The position numbers and the translations under genes are program-made. Of a stretch of DNA of 64,000 bases, positions 40,358 to 49,704 are shown in pieces. This DNA comes from Yoonia sp. GPGPB17 (GTDB taxonomy: Bacteria; Pseudomonadota; Alphaproteobacteria; Rhodobacterales; Rhodobacteraceae), in NCBI RefSeq assembly GCF_037892195.1, contig NZ_JATACI010000002.1, positions 1,612,001-1,676,000 on the forward strand, given 5' to 3'. The notes beneath the pieces are model-generated. The model saw nothing but the letters and a program-made list of their open reading frames with translations. It did no database searches and was not told the origin of the DNA. Every line of letters begins with the position of its first letter. Position 1 is the first letter of the stretch.

Positions 40358-40696
40358 TTAAGCATCTGTTGGATAGTCAGTGCGAATAACGACACGATCA
40401 CCCCAGTAGACGATCTTTGGGCTGGCATCGAGCCACAGCTCAAACCATGCATGGTCTTTCAGAATGGGTTCATTGGGCACCGCCATCCCGGAAATCCGGT
40501 GATGCTTATCCTTTCTCTCAACAAGCTCGATTGGCCAAATCCACTTATGGAACGCCCATCTTACGACCATTGCATTCGGGTTGCTGGGATCAATCACTAC
40601 ATCGTAGGTCTGCGCAACTAAACTGAATGTGATCGATTGCTTGGCGAAAGATGGCCGCTCATCTTCGTAAATGCGTTGCCAATCATCGGTTGGCAT
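40358..40696 (-). CDS. Hypothetical protein downstream of nadK
   Basis: A 112-residue product in the same direction as nadK, beginning 12 bases after its stop, so probably co-transcribed. It contains AQTYDVVIDPSNPNAMVVRWAF and HAWFELWLDASPKIVYWGDRVVIRTDYPT, which look like beta strands of a small globular protein. No family is recognised and no signal peptide or membrane segment is seen. Convergent with the CIA30 gene. Confidence 0.5.
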   Translation of the reverse strand: MPTDDWQRIYEDERPSFAKQSITFSLVAQTYDVVIDPSNPNAMVVRWAFHKWIWPIELVERKDKHHRISGMAVPNEPILKDHAWFELWLDASPKIVYWGDRVVIRTDYPTDA

Positions 40697-40708
40697 CTCA
40701 ACTCCACC

Positions 40709-41473
40709 TCAAGCAAACTGCTCTCTGATCAACCGCTCTTCCAACCCATGCCCCGGATCAAACAGTATCCGGTGCCGGATAGACGGCTCAGAGTGGATTT
40801 CCACGCTCACCACATCCCGCACGGATTTGCCATCCGCATCCGCCATCACCGGCCGTTTGGCGGGGTCAATCACGTCGAACCTTACCACCGCCTTTTTTGG
40901 CAGCAACGCGCCGCGCCAGCGGCGGGGCCGGAACGCGGACATCGCCGTCAGCGCCAGCACATCCGACCCAATCGGCAAGATCGGCCCGTGTGCAGAGTAG
41001 TTGTAAGCCGTTGACCCCGCAGGTGTTGCCAAAAGCGCGCCATCGCAGACCAGCTCATTCATCCGCAGCCGCCCGTCCACGGTGATCCGCAACTTCGCCG
41101 CTTGCGGGCCCGCGCGCAGCAAGCTGACCTCGTTAATCGCCAAGGCTTCGTGCATCGCTCCATCCACACAGAGCGCTGTCATGGCCAGCGGGTTGATCAC
41201 CTCTTCCTCGGCCTCATCCAGCCGGGCCTGCAGATCATTGGCGTGATATTCGTTCATCAAGAAACCAACAGTCCCGCGGTTCATCCCGTAAACCGGCACA
41301 TCCAGCCCCTGGGTCGCATGCATCGTCTGTAACATGAACCCGTCACCACCCAGTGCCACGATCACATCCGCCTCGGCCTGTGGCACATCGCCATGCGTTG
41401 CGGCCAGTTCGCGCAGGGCCGTCTGCGCAATCGGCACAGGGCTGGCAACAAAGGCGATCTTGGGGCGAGGCAT
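40709..41473 (-). CDS. nadK: NAD kinase
   Basis: Enzyme of 254 residues making NADP from NAD and ATP (or polyphosphate). The catalytic GGDG is in IVALGGDGFMLQTMH near residue 45, followed by YGMNRGTVGFLMNEY, and the NE/D motif in LAINEVSLLRAG. Then VCDGALLATPAGSTAYNYSAHGPILP is the nucleotide-binding segment. ATG 41473 (MPRPKIAF) is chosen because family homology starts there, although the frame stays open another 56 codons upstream with no recognisable sequence. It is divergent from glyA. Confidence 0.92.
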   Translation of the reverse strand: MPRPKIAFVASPVPIAQTALRELAATHGDVPQAEADVIVALGGDGFMLQTMHATQGLDVPVYGMNRGTVGFLMNEYHANDLQARLDEAEEEVINPLAMTALCVDGAMHEALAINEVSLLRAGPQAAKLRITVDGRLRMNELVCDGALLATPAGSTAYNYSAHGPILPIGSDVLALTAMSAFRPRRWRGALLPKKAVVRFDVIDPAKRPVMADADGKSVRDVVSVEIHSEPSIRHRILFDPGHGLEERLIREQFA

Positions 41474-41661
41474 AGGCGCAGGTTCCTGAACAGTTCCGAC
41501 AAGTTGTGCGGTGATCCCACCCGAAACGCAAGCCGCCGATACGAAACGGAATGTGACGGACTCATAAAGGTCTTGGTCGTTTTGATGCTTTTGACAACGG
41601 CTTTCCTGCGCTATGAGGGCGCAAGTTTGAATTTCTGCCACCTTTTAAGGGGAATGCACCC

Positions 41662-42957
41662 ATGAACGTCACAGTCCGCGACGACGGCTTTTTCACCGAA
41701 ACACTCGAAACCCGCGACCCGGCGATCCATGCAGCGATGCAAGCCGAACTCAAACGCCAGCGGAAAGAAATTGAGCTGATCGCGTCCGAGAACATCGTCT
41801 CTGCCGCCGTCATGGAAGCCCAAGGCGGCGTGATGACGAACAAATACGCCGAGGGCTATCCGGGCCGCCGCTATTACGGTGGCTGCGAACATGTGGACGT
41901 GGCCGAAAACCTTGCCATCGCGCGCGCCAAACAACTGTTCAATTGTGAATTCGCCAACGTGCAGCCAAACTCTGGCTCGCAGGCCAACCAGGGCGTGTTT
42001 CAGGCGCTACTTCAGCCCGGCGATACGATCCTTGGCATGTCGCTGGATGCCGGTGGTCACCTGACACACGGCGCTAAGCCGAACCAATCCGGCAAATGGT
42101 TCAATGCGGTGCAATACGGCGTGCGCCAACAGGATAGCATGTTGGACTATGACGAAGTGCAGCGCCTTGCCACGGAACACCAGCCCAAGATGATTATTGC
42201 CGGCGGCTCTGCCATTCCACGCATCATCGATTTTGCGAAAATGCGCGAAATTGCGGACAGCGTCGGTGCTTACCTCTTGGTGGACATGGCGCATTTTGCC
42301 GGTCTGGTCGCCTGTGGCCTCTACCCCTCGCCTTTCCCGCATGCACATGTGGCAACGACTACGACCCACAAAACCCTGCGCGGCCCACGTGGCGGCATGA
42401 TCGTCACCAATGACGAGGCGATTGCCAAGAAGTGCAACTCCGCCATCTTCCCTGGTATTCAGGGCGGGCCATTGATGCATGTGATCGCTGGCAAGGCTGT
42501 GGCTTTTGGCGAAGCGCTGCGCCCCGAATTCAAGACTTATCAGGAGCAGGTCGTGAAGAACGCCCAAGCGCTGGCCGATCAGCTGATGAAAGGTGGTCTC
42601 GATATCGTCACCGGCGGCACGGACACCCATGTGATGCTGGTTGATCTGCGCCCCAAAGGCGTCAAGGGCAACGCGACCGAAAAGGCTTTGGGTCGCGCGC
42701 ATATCACCTGCAATAAGAACGGCATTCCGTTCGATCCCGAAAAGCCGATGGTCACATCCGGCATCCGCCTCGGCTCGCCTGCGGGCACCACGCGTGGCTT
42801 TGGCGAACCTGAATTCCGCCAGATCGCCGACTGGATCGTGGAAGTGACCGAAGGTCTGGCGGCCAACGGCGAAGACAACAACGGCGCCGTCGAAGCCAAA
42901 GTGCGCGCCGAAGTCGAGGCGCTCTGCGATAGATTTCCAATCTACCCAACGCTCTAG
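41662..42957 (+). CDS. glyA: Serine hydroxymethyltransferase
   Basis: PLP enzyme of 431 residues interconverting serine and glycine with tetrahydrofolate. The active-site Lys is in [19 protein letters not shown] near residue 240. Other motifs are [67 protein letters not shown] and [29 protein letters not shown]. The gene holds the only intact GCCGGC I found in the window, at 42199-42204. It also holds a natural in-frame GCTAAGC (Ala-Lys) at 42073. A strong hairpin follows the stop. Confidence 0.96.
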   Translation: MNVTVRDDGFFTETLETRDPAIHAAMQAELKRQRKEIELIASENIVSAAVMEAQGGVMTNKYAEGYPGRRYYGGCEHVDVAENLAIARAKQLFNCEFANVQPNSGSQANQGVFQALLQPGDTILGMSLDAGGHLTHGAKPNQSGKWFNAVQYGVRQQDSMLDYDEVQRLATEHQPKMIIAGGSAIPRIIDFAKMREIADSVGAYLLVDMAHFAGLVACGLYPSPFPHAHVATTTTHKTLRGPRGGMIVTNDEAIAKKCNSAIFPGIQGGPLMHVIAGKAVAFGEALRPEFKTYQEQVVKNAQALADQLMKGGLDIVTGGTDTHVMLVDLRPKGVKGNATEKALGRAHITCNKNGIPFDPEKPMVTSGIRLGSPAGTTRGFGEPEFRQIADWIVEVTEGLAANGEDNNGAVEAKVRAEVEALCDRFPIYPTL

Positions 42958-42965
42958 TATGCGAA

Positions 42966-42992
42966 GGCCCGGCGGGAACGCCGGGCCGCTTT
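42966..42992 (+). terminator. Rho-independent terminator of glyA
   Basis: GGCCCGGCG and CGCCGGGCC form a perfect 9-bp stem around GGAA, then GCTTT, eight bases past the glyA stop. Confidence 0.75.
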
Positions 42993-43187
42993 GGCATTCA
43001 ATAGGCCAAGGGCGACTTTGAGTTCAAAGTCACCGGTTCTGCGCGCTGCCCGAGTGTGAGCTGTGTTGATTTCGGCTTAACCTTGGGTCGTTGGCAGGCG
43101 CCCGCCTGAGTTCTCCGCTGACAGCAGAACCATACGAACGCGGTGCTCCACAAGTTCTCGAGATGCCAGCAACAAAGGAGCCGATGC

Positions 43188-43277
43188 GATGGCCTACGTG
43201 ACCTTGGGGTTCACGCGCATGTCAACACGACCTCGGGATATGTCCGGGAGCGGAGCAGGCACATTGCCAAAGGAGTG
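43188..43277 (+). pseudogene. Possible tyrosine recombinase (integrase) C-terminal remnant
   Basis: The translation from 43188 reads DGLRDLGVHAHVNTTSGYVRERSRHIAKGV, which resembles the last part of tyrosine recombinases, where a LGHxxxxTTxxYV motif carries the nucleophilic Tyr (here at 43239-43241). The Gly-His pair of the family is disturbed by an inserted Val. There is no upstream catalytic domain. It points towards the 3' end of the tRNA-Arg, 65 bases away, a usual attachment site. The match is short, so this is tentative. The surrounding 42993-43341 shows nothing else. Confidence 0.4.
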
Positions 43278-43341
43278 AATTGTGGAACACTTGAGAAGCA
43301 TTTGACACAACGCTCTCAGCTCGCAAATCCCCTTATTCATA

Positions 43342-43418
43342 TGGCGATCCGACAAGGACTCGAACCCTGAACCTGCTGATTAGAAGTCAGCTGCTCTATC
43401 CAGTTGAGCTATCGGACC
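43342..43418 (-). tRNA. tRNA-Arg (anticodon UCU)
   Basis: On the minus strand the acceptor stem GGTCCGA pairs with TCGGATC (one G-T). The anticodon stem GCTGA/TCAGC carries the loop CTTCTAA with anticodon TCT, the T arm reads CAGGG-TTCGAGT-CCTTG, and the 3' end is G plus an encoded CCA. It decodes AGA. A possible integrase remnant lies next to its 3' end. Confidence 0.93.
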
Positions 43419-43475
43419 GCACGGGCGCGTGTATGGCTTGCAAGTGTTAGGTTTGGCAAGGGAAAATAGAACATC

Positions 43476-43787
43476 TCAGTGTGTCCACGCCCCACGACGG
43501 TTTGTGGCAAAATTTTCACCATAGCCGCCGGGCCGGATATTGGCCTTGCGTGACTTGGGTTCGCGCACCACCGCGTCAATTCCATTCTCGCGGGCATACT
43601 CAAGCGCCGCTTCCTTTGTATCGAACGCAAGCTTAACCTGTGCCTGGGTATCCGAGGACGATGTCCAACCCATCAAAGGGTCAACCTCGCGCGCGGTCTC
43701 AGCCACATGTTCCAGCACCCAATGCTTCGTCTTAGCCGTGCCAGAGGACATGGCGGTTTTGGCGGGCTTATAGATTCTTGCGCGCAT
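43476..43787 (-). CDS. ETC complex I subunit, NDUFS4-like accessory protein
   Basis: A 103-residue protein of the family annotated as ETC complex I conserved region, the bacterial counterpart of the 18-kDa NDUFS4 subunit. Motifs are [60 protein letters not shown] and [15 protein letters not shown]. In Alphaproteobacteria it joins NADH:quinone oxidoreductase at the peripheral arm. It stands apart from the nuo operon, as usual. RBS GGGAGATG is present upstream. Confidence 0.88.
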   Translation of the reverse strand: MRARIYKPAKTAMSSGTAKTKHWVLEHVAETAREVDPLMGWTSSSDTQAQVKLAFDTKEAALEYARENGIDAVVREPKSRKANIRPGGYGENFATNRRGAWTH

Positions 43788-43861
43788 GGCTGCATCTCCC
43801 TTGGCTGCACTCTATATGTGCAAAATGAGTTGGTTGCGCAAGCATGAGAGGGGGTCACCGG

Positions 43862-43905
43862 CAAAATCTTCCAAGATTTTGGCCCAGAGTTTTTGAAAAC
43901 TCTGG
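43862..43905. repeat. Double palindromic hairpin unit (REP-like or terminator)
   Basis: Two perfect hairpins lie side by side: CAAAATCTT-CC-AAGATTTTG (43862-43881) and CCAGAGTTTT-TG-AAAACTCTGG (43884-43905). They sit between the end of the M29 aminopeptidase gene and the start of the NDUFS4-like gene, both on the minus strand. They would terminate the upstream gene. The compact two-hairpin form also resembles repeated extragenic palindromes. No second copy was seen in this window. Confidence 0.6.
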
Positions 43906-43910
43906 CGCCC

Positions 43911-45147
43911 TCACGCCCATTCACCGCCCCGCATCACAGGCACACGCTCACCCGTTTTTGTGATCCCATCAATATCCACCGCATCAGATCCCATCATCCA
44001 ATCCACATGGATGATACTCTGATTGCCACCCTTTTGCTTCAACTGTTCAGGCGAGAGCTCAGACCCACCTTCAATCGTATCGGCATAGCATTGCCCCAAC
44101 GCGATATGGCACGACGCATTCTCATCAAAAAGCGTGTTGTAAAACAGCGTCCCAGACTGGCTGATCGGACTGGAATGCGGCACCAGCGCCACCTCACCAA
44201 TCCGGCTCGCACCATCATCGGTTTTGAGCAAGGCGTTCAACACATCCTCACCCTTGCTCGCCGTCGCCTCTACGATGCGGCCCGCCTCAAAACGCACCGC
44301 TATGTCCTCAATCACATTGCCCTGATGGGCGAGTGGTTTGGTCGCTGCAACAGTCCCATCCACTTTATAGGCATGCGGGCAGGTAAAAACCTCTTCGGTC
44401 GGGATATTCGGCTGACACGTCACACCATTCAACGCGGGCGACGCCCCGCCCTTCCAGATATGGCCATCCGCCAAACCCAAATGCAGGTCTGTGCCCGGTC
44501 CGGTGTAGTGCAATGCCGCAAAATCCTGCGCGTTCAGCCAGTTCACCCGCTCTTTCAACGTAGCCGTATGGGTTGCCCAATTCGCCACAGGATCATCGCC
44601 ATCCAAACGGGATGCTGCATAGATGGCATCCATCAACTTGCCCTGCGCCTCGTCCACCGGCAGATCGGGGTACACTTTGGCCGCCCAAGCCGCCCCAGGA
44701 TAGGCCACGATATTCCAATTAACTTCAAACCCCACAATCGGGTTCATTGCAGGTTTTGCGGCAATCGAGGTCGCCTTACTCAATCGGGCAACCTTTTCAG
44801 GGTCTTGCGCAGCCAGGAGCATTGGGTCGTCGCCCGTGATCGCCATCCGCGCCGCACCGCCCTTGAAGGCCGCTGCCATCCCCTCAAACAGCCATTCCGG
44901 GGCGCGATCAAAACTTTCATCCGGCGCATGCTCATAGCGCGCCAGCGTGATCGCATCATCATTGAAGAAGGGGGTCACAATGCCCGCGCTAAGCCTTATA
45001 GGCATGGACGGCAATCAGGCGCACGAGATCGAGGGCCGCCATCGGTGCCGTAATCACCAAATCTTGCCCCGGTTGCAGGTTTACACCGGTGCGCACAGCC
45101 ACTTCGGCAAGACGGTCAAGTTTGGCAGGGTCAATATGGTCGGACAT
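43911..45147 (-). CDS. M29-family aminopeptidase (AmpS/thermophilic type), interrupted by frameshift
   Basis: Metal aminopeptidase of about 411 residues. M29 features include NWNIVAYPGAAWA, FNPIGMG-like substrate region, FTCPHAYKVDGTVAATKPLAHQGNVIEDIAVRFEAGRIVEATASKGED (metal ligand Glu), LFYNTLFDENASCHIALGQCYADTIEGG and IIHVDWMMGSDAVDIDGIT (His and Asp ligands). ATG 45147 (MSDHIDPAKLDRLAEVAV) fits family starts. The frame is lost after AVHAYKA at GCTTAGC on the coding strand (44988-44994). GCCGGC restores AYKAGAGIVTPFF, the conserved sequence. Minus-strand gene ends at the double hairpin. Confidence 0.82.
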
Positions 45148-45221
45148 GGGGTGTGCCTTTTTTGGGTGATGTCCAATATGACGTGCGGCATCATCGTGCA
45201 AAGGTCAACAGGTGGGTAGGG

Positions 45222-45632
45222 TCAAAACACCCGCTGTTCGGCGCGACGCACTTCAAACCCGCCACCTTCGAGATTGGTGCAGGTGACCCCAGTGCGTTCT
45301 GAACGACAGGTGATCCCATCAAGGATGGCGCGTCGTCCATAGGGCAGGACGCGGCGCCCTTCTGGGGCGGCGTTAGTATCCGTCACACAGATTAATCCGC
45401 CGACGCCCGTTTGATTCAGGCCGAATGAGGTACCCCAACGCCCCTGACACGTGGCAGGACGACGCGTGTAGGTTTGCTGGTCAACGCCTAGGTCACAACG
45501 GACAGCCAGCGGCGCATCGCGCGACATATCGCAACGGATATTGCCGGAAGGGGACTGAAACGAGATATCCGCATCAGCTGCTGCGATGCTGCCAAAAATT
45601 GTCAGAACAACTGCGAAAACACATCGATACAT
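45222..45632 (-). CDS. Secreted Cys-rich protein, DUF6636-like
   Basis: A 136-residue exported protein: signal peptide (YRCVFAVVLTIFGSIAAADA), then six cysteines in a pattern SPSGNIRCDM, VRCDLG, ATCQGRWG, LICVTDT, GITCRSERTGVTCTNLEGGGFEVRRAEQ. This matches small periplasmic proteins labelled DUF6636, likely with disulfide pairs. Function is not known. It lies upstream of, and in the same direction as, the aminopeptidase gene, with 74 bases between. Confidence 0.65.
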   Translation of the reverse strand: MYRCVFAVVLTIFGSIAAADADISFQSPSGNIRCDMSRDAPLAVRCDLGVDQQTYTRRPATCQGRWGTSFGLNQTGVGGLICVTDTNAAPEGRRVLPYGRRAILDGITCRSERTGVTCTNLEGGGFEVRRAEQRVF

Positions 45633-45821
45633 GCGAAACTACAAGCCCAACCCGGTCACTCTGGCACACCTAGCACGATCAAACGGCAAGATGAAATTCA
45701 ATCTCTCGCGATAACAGCCCGTAAGCCGAAAATGACCTGCTATTGTTTCGCCTCGCCCATGTCCGGCGTTCCGGCACCCCTTGTCTTTAGCATGGCGTTC
45801 GCAGAAAACGCCCATGTCAGC

Positions 45822-46628
45822 ATGGGAGAGCGCAACGTGCAGCAAGCCAAACAGGACATGATCAACCGGGCTGAAATGGTCGCTGCGCGTTGGCAGCTGA
45901 CACTGGACGCTTCACCCCTCAAACACACGGCTGACCGGGTGGTATATAAAGTGAACGCCGCTGATGGGCTGGCCGTTCTCAAGCTCAACCGCAAATTTGG
46001 GTCAGAGGGCGGGTCAATCCCGTTCTTGCGAGGGCTGCCTGACGGGATTGGCGTCAAGCTTTTGCGCGTCAGCCCATTGCGCCGCGCCATGCTGCTGTCA
46101 TGGTTAGAGGGGCCGACCCTTGATATGCTGGTTGCACGAGGCAACGAAGCACGGGCTGAAAGACTTCTAGCTCAGGTCGCATCTTCTCTTTCCAAGGCTA
46201 AATTCAGACGGATGGCCCTGATTCAGCGCTTGAACTGGCGCGTTCAGAAACGATTTGACGGTTTTGCACCACGCCTCAAGAACACTGCGCAAAGTGCCGA
46301 TTTCGCGCGGGCCAAGTCCGCGTTTGACGTTTTGGTTGATACGATGCCGCCCGAGGTTGTGATCCATGGAGATTTGCACTTTGGCAACATCATCGACACA
46401 GCGCAAGGACCCCGCTTCATCGACCCCAAAGGGTATCGGGCAGACCCGGCGGCCGAGTTCGCGGCAGCTTTCAGCGCCGCACAGCCTGACCCCGCGATAG
46501 CTGAATTCAAACAACGGATCACGCGCCGCGCAGCAGTCTACGCCCCAGCAATCGAGGCTGATCCACTGCGGCTGATACGCTGGGGTGCCGTCCTCTATTC
46601 GAACAAGATTTCCATCGATCTCTCATGA
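45822..46628 (+). CDS. Aminoglycoside phosphotransferase (APH)-family kinase-like protein
   Basis: Protein-kinase-like fold of about 268 residues. The catalytic loop VIHGDLHFGNIIDT (Asp and Asn) is near residue 185 and the metal motif RFIDPKG follows. DRVVYKVNAADGLAVLKLN marks the ATP-binding Lys region. It resembles APH(6)/streptomycin kinases, but chromosomal homologues often act on other small substrates. The start is uncertain: ATGs at 45732, 45792, 45822 and 45858 are in frame, none with a strong ribosome site. After the stop, 46625-46690 encodes a conserved-looking tail ([14 protein letters not shown]) in another frame, so the 3' end may be shifted at a CT repeat near 46618. Confidence 0.65.
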   Translation: MGERNVQQAKQDMINRAEMVAARWQLTLDASPLKHTADRVVYKVNAADGLAVLKLNRKFGSEGGSIPFLRGLPDGIGVKLLRVSPLRRAMLLSWLEGPTLDMLVARGNEARAERLLAQVASSLSKAKFRRMALIQRLNWRVQKRFDGFAPRLKNTAQSADFARAKSAFDVLVDTMPPEVVIHGDLHFGNIIDTAQGPRFIDPKGYRADPAAEFAAAFSAAQPDPAIAEFKQRITRRAAVYAPAIEADPLRLIRWGAVLYSNKISIDLS

Positions 46629-46785
46629 CCAATCAGACAGACCGCACGGACCCATATCTTGGCGCATTTCTTGATCTCGCCGAGGTCTGACCGGACGACA
46701 CCCTACTGACACATCCTGTCAGCAGTCGCCCTTGAACCCCCATCCAAACGCGTCAAATATAGCAGTACCCCAAAGGATCCTCGCC

Positions 46786-48988
46786 ATGGCTGACGCTGCT
46801 ACCGACGCTCACCACTATCTGTCCAACCCCGCCCCTGACGTCAAAACCCGCGAAAAGCTGGAGGGTGGCAAGCAGTTCGTGCTGCAAACCGAATTCGCAC
46901 CGGCAGGGGACCAGCCACAGGCGATCAAAGAGCTCTCCGAAGGCATCATGAACGGCGAACGTGATCAGGTGCTGCTGGGTGCCACCGGCACTGGCAAAAC
47001 CTTCACGATGGCGAAGATGATCGAGGAAACGCAGCGCCCGGCGATCATTCTTGCCCCGAACAAAACCTTGGCGGCCCAGCTCTATGGCGAGTTCAAAGGG
47101 TTCTTCCCCGACAACGCCGTCGAGTACTTTGTCTCTTACTACGACTACTACCAACCCGAAGCCTACGTTGCGCGCTCCGACACTTACATCGAGAAAGAGA
47201 GCCAGATCAACGAACAGATCGACCGGATGCGCCACTCGGCCACCCGCGCACTGCTCGAACGCGACGACGTGATCATCGTCGCCTCAGTCTCCTGCATCTA
47301 CGGCATCGGCTCGGTCGAAACCTACGGCGCCATGACGCAAGACCTTCACATCGGGCGCGAATACGATCAGCGCAAGATCATGGCCGACCTGATCGCCCAG
47401 CAATACCGGCGCAACGACCAGGCCTTCCAACGCGGCACATTCCGGGTGCGCGGCGATAGCTTGGAAATCTGGCCCGCTCACCTGGATGATCGCGCATGGA
47501 AGCTGTCTTTCTTTGGCGAAGAGCTGGAAAATATCACCGAGTTCGACCCGCTGACAGGCGATAAAACCGACACCTTTGAAAAGGTCCGCATCTACGCCAA
47601 CAGCCACTACGTCACACCGCGCCCCACGATGCAGCAGGCCATCATTGGCATCAAAAAGGAACTGCGCATCCGCCTCGACCAATTGGTGGGCGAAGGCAAA
47701 CTGCTGGAAGCGCAGCGCCTCGAACAGCGCTGCAACTTCGACCTCGAAATGCTCGAGGCGACCGGCGTCTGCAACGGCATCGAAAACTACTCGCGCTACC
47801 TGACGGGCCGTGCACCCGGCGAACCGCCCCCTACCCTTTTCGAATTCATCCCCGACAATGCCATCGTCTTCGCGGACGAAAGCCACGTCTCCGTCCCCCA
47901 AATCGGCGGCATGTACAAAGGCGACTATCGGCGCAAGTTCACATTGGCCGAACACGGGTTCCGCCTGCCGTCCTGCATGGATAACCGACCCCTGAAATTC
48001 GAAGAATGGGACGCCATGCGCCCGCAATCGGTCTTCGTCTCGGCCACGCCAGCAGCGTGGGAGCTGGAACAGGCAGGCGGTGTCTTCACCGAACAAATCA
48101 TCCGCCCCACCGGCCTGATCGACCCCGAGATCGAAATTCGCCCTGTCGATATGCAAGTTGACGACCTGCTGGATGAGGTCCGCAAGGTCGCCGCCGACGG
48201 CTATCGCACGCTGGTCACGACCCTGACCAAACGCATGGCCGAAGACCTGACCGAATACATGCACGAACAGGGCATCAAGGTCCGCTACATGCACTCCGAC
48301 ATCGACACGATTGAGCGTATCGAAATCCTGCGTGACCTGCGCTTGGGTGCTTTCGATGTCCTCATAGGGATCAACCTGCTGCGCGAGGGGCTCGACATCC
48401 CCGAATGTGGGCTGGTGGCCATCCTCGACGCCGACAAGGAAGGCTTCCTGCGTTCTGAGACGTCGCTGGTGCAAACCGTCGGTCGTGCGGCGCGAAACGC
48501 CGAAGGGCGCGTGATCATGTACGCCGACCGCATCACCGGTTCGATGGAGCGGGCAATCAAAGAGACCAACCGCCGCCGAGCCAAGCAGATGGCCTATAAC
48601 GAAGAACACGGGATCACGCCACAGACGGTCAAAAAGAACGTCGAGGATATCCTCGCTAAGCCTCTACAAAGGCGACGTCGACATGAACCGGGTTACTGCG
48701 AAAGTCGACAAACCCATGGCCGGGGCCAACCTACAGGCCGTATTGGACGGGCTACGCACCGACATGCGTAAAGCGGCCGAGAACCTCGAATTCGAAGAGG
48801 CCGCAAGACTACGGGACGAGGTGAAACGGCTGGAAACTGTGGAACTGACGGTTGCAGACGACCCGCTGGCGCGACAGCAGGCCGTGGACAGGGTGGTGGA
48901 TGACGCGCAGAAAGCATCTGGGCGGAGCACCGGCGGGCGTGGGGGCATGCGCGGCGGGAAGTCGCGGTATGGTGGGAAGAAGAGGTGA
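46786..48988 (+). CDS. uvrB: Excinuclease ABC subunit B, interrupted by frameshift
   Basis: DNA repair helicase-like subunit, about 734 residues, that verifies damage delivered by UvrA and recruits UvrC. Walker [14 protein letters not shown] is near residue 64, the beta-hairpin [22 protein letters not shown] near 118, helicase motif [16 protein letters not shown], and [26 protein letters not shown] and [12 protein letters not shown] complete the motor. The C-terminal UVR domain ([18 protein letters not shown]) lies after the lesion at GCTAAGC, 48655-48661. GCCGGC restores [21 protein letters not shown] 46786 follows AAGGATCC. Loss of uvrB would be surprising, which supports an artefact. Confidence 0.9.
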
Positions 48989-49410
48989 CGCCTGCTGAGA
49001 GGTATGAGTGGTGTAACCAGGAAGAAGAACGACTTTTGTTGGGCGGCTACGTAATTTCTGAGTGGGCGACGCTGATGTCCTACGAAGCGCACACTTGCTT
49101 CACTTCTGGCGCAGATATTTCGACAATAATTTTGGCAGCGTCGACCTGTGAAACCTATCTACAGTCTGAACTTGGCCACGAAAGAATGACGTTCGCAGAT
49201 TTGATAGACGCGTCCGGTCTGGAGGATGACCTGCAGTTCCAATTGCACACACTTAGGCGCAAACGTAACGGCTGGGTGCATCCAGACAAAGTAAGAACGT
49301 CAAAGGAGCTGGGCTGCTACTCAGAGGCTTACACTCCCGAATTGCTGGATGACGCAAAACATAGCTATTCGACAATGCTTCGCACCCTTTTTAGTTTCCC
49401 GCTCGTCTAG
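48985..49410 (+). CDS. Hypothetical protein, possibly HEPN/DUF4145-like
   Basis: A 141-residue protein starting with GTG four bases before the uvrB stop, so translation may be coupled. Residues 40-100 (ISTIILAASTCETYLQSELGHERMTFADLIDASGLEDDLQFQLHTLRRKRNGWVHPDK) form two helices ending in RNGWVH, similar to the RxxxxH region of HEPN-type proteins, some of which are RNases. Base composition looks more AT-rich than its neighbours. I cannot assign a function; the HEPN reading is a guess from the motif. Confidence 0.45.
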   Translation: MTPAERYEWCNQEEERLLLGGYVISEWATLMSYEAHTCFTSGADISTIILAASTCETYLQSELGHERMTFADLIDASGLEDDLQFQLHTLRRKRNGWVHPDKVRTSKELGCYSEAYTPELLDDAKHSYSTMLRTLFSFPLV

Positions 49411-49532
49411 GAACCGTAGGGTGGGCGAAACCAACACCCGCACGCATTGGCGGGTTCCACTCACACCACGCCACCCCAAAAACCTTAACGCCACATTCAC
49501 ACATCCACCGCACGCCCCTTTAACCCCCAAAA

Positions 49533-49574
49533 CCGTACACCGCGTACATACAGGTTGTGTACGGCTTGTGTACG
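49533..49574. repeat. Short inverted and direct GTGTACG repeats
   Basis: CCGTACAC (49533-49540) and GTGTACGG (49557-49564) form an 8-bp inverted repeat, and a third GTGTACG follows at 49568-49574, eleven bases after the second. The cluster lies 130 bases before a small exported protein gene in the 294-base gap 49411-49704. It may be an operator array. The rest of the gap shows no gene. Confidence 0.35.
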
Positions 49575-49704
49575 CATTGCATACGCCGCTCATCCCAACA
49601 AACCCCAGGATTAACGGGCGATTCTGTGGCTGCCCTGCCCGCGCCGCGTTACCACTCCACAGCACGTTGCTTGCCCGCCGCGCCGATCCCCCTACATCCC
49701 ACTC

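Noticed and set aside
42073..42079. GCTAAGC in glyA as a lesion
   Set aside because: It is in frame (Ala-Lys) and no frameshift follows, so it is ordinary coding sequence.
42988..43341. CRISPR, rRNA or prophage genes near the tRNA
   Set aside because: No repeats, rRNA conserved blocks or phage structural genes are seen; only the tentative recombinase remnant.
47284..48609. 441-codon minus-strand frame opposite uvrB
   Set aside because: Shadow of a high-GC gene; the sense frame matches UvrB throughout.
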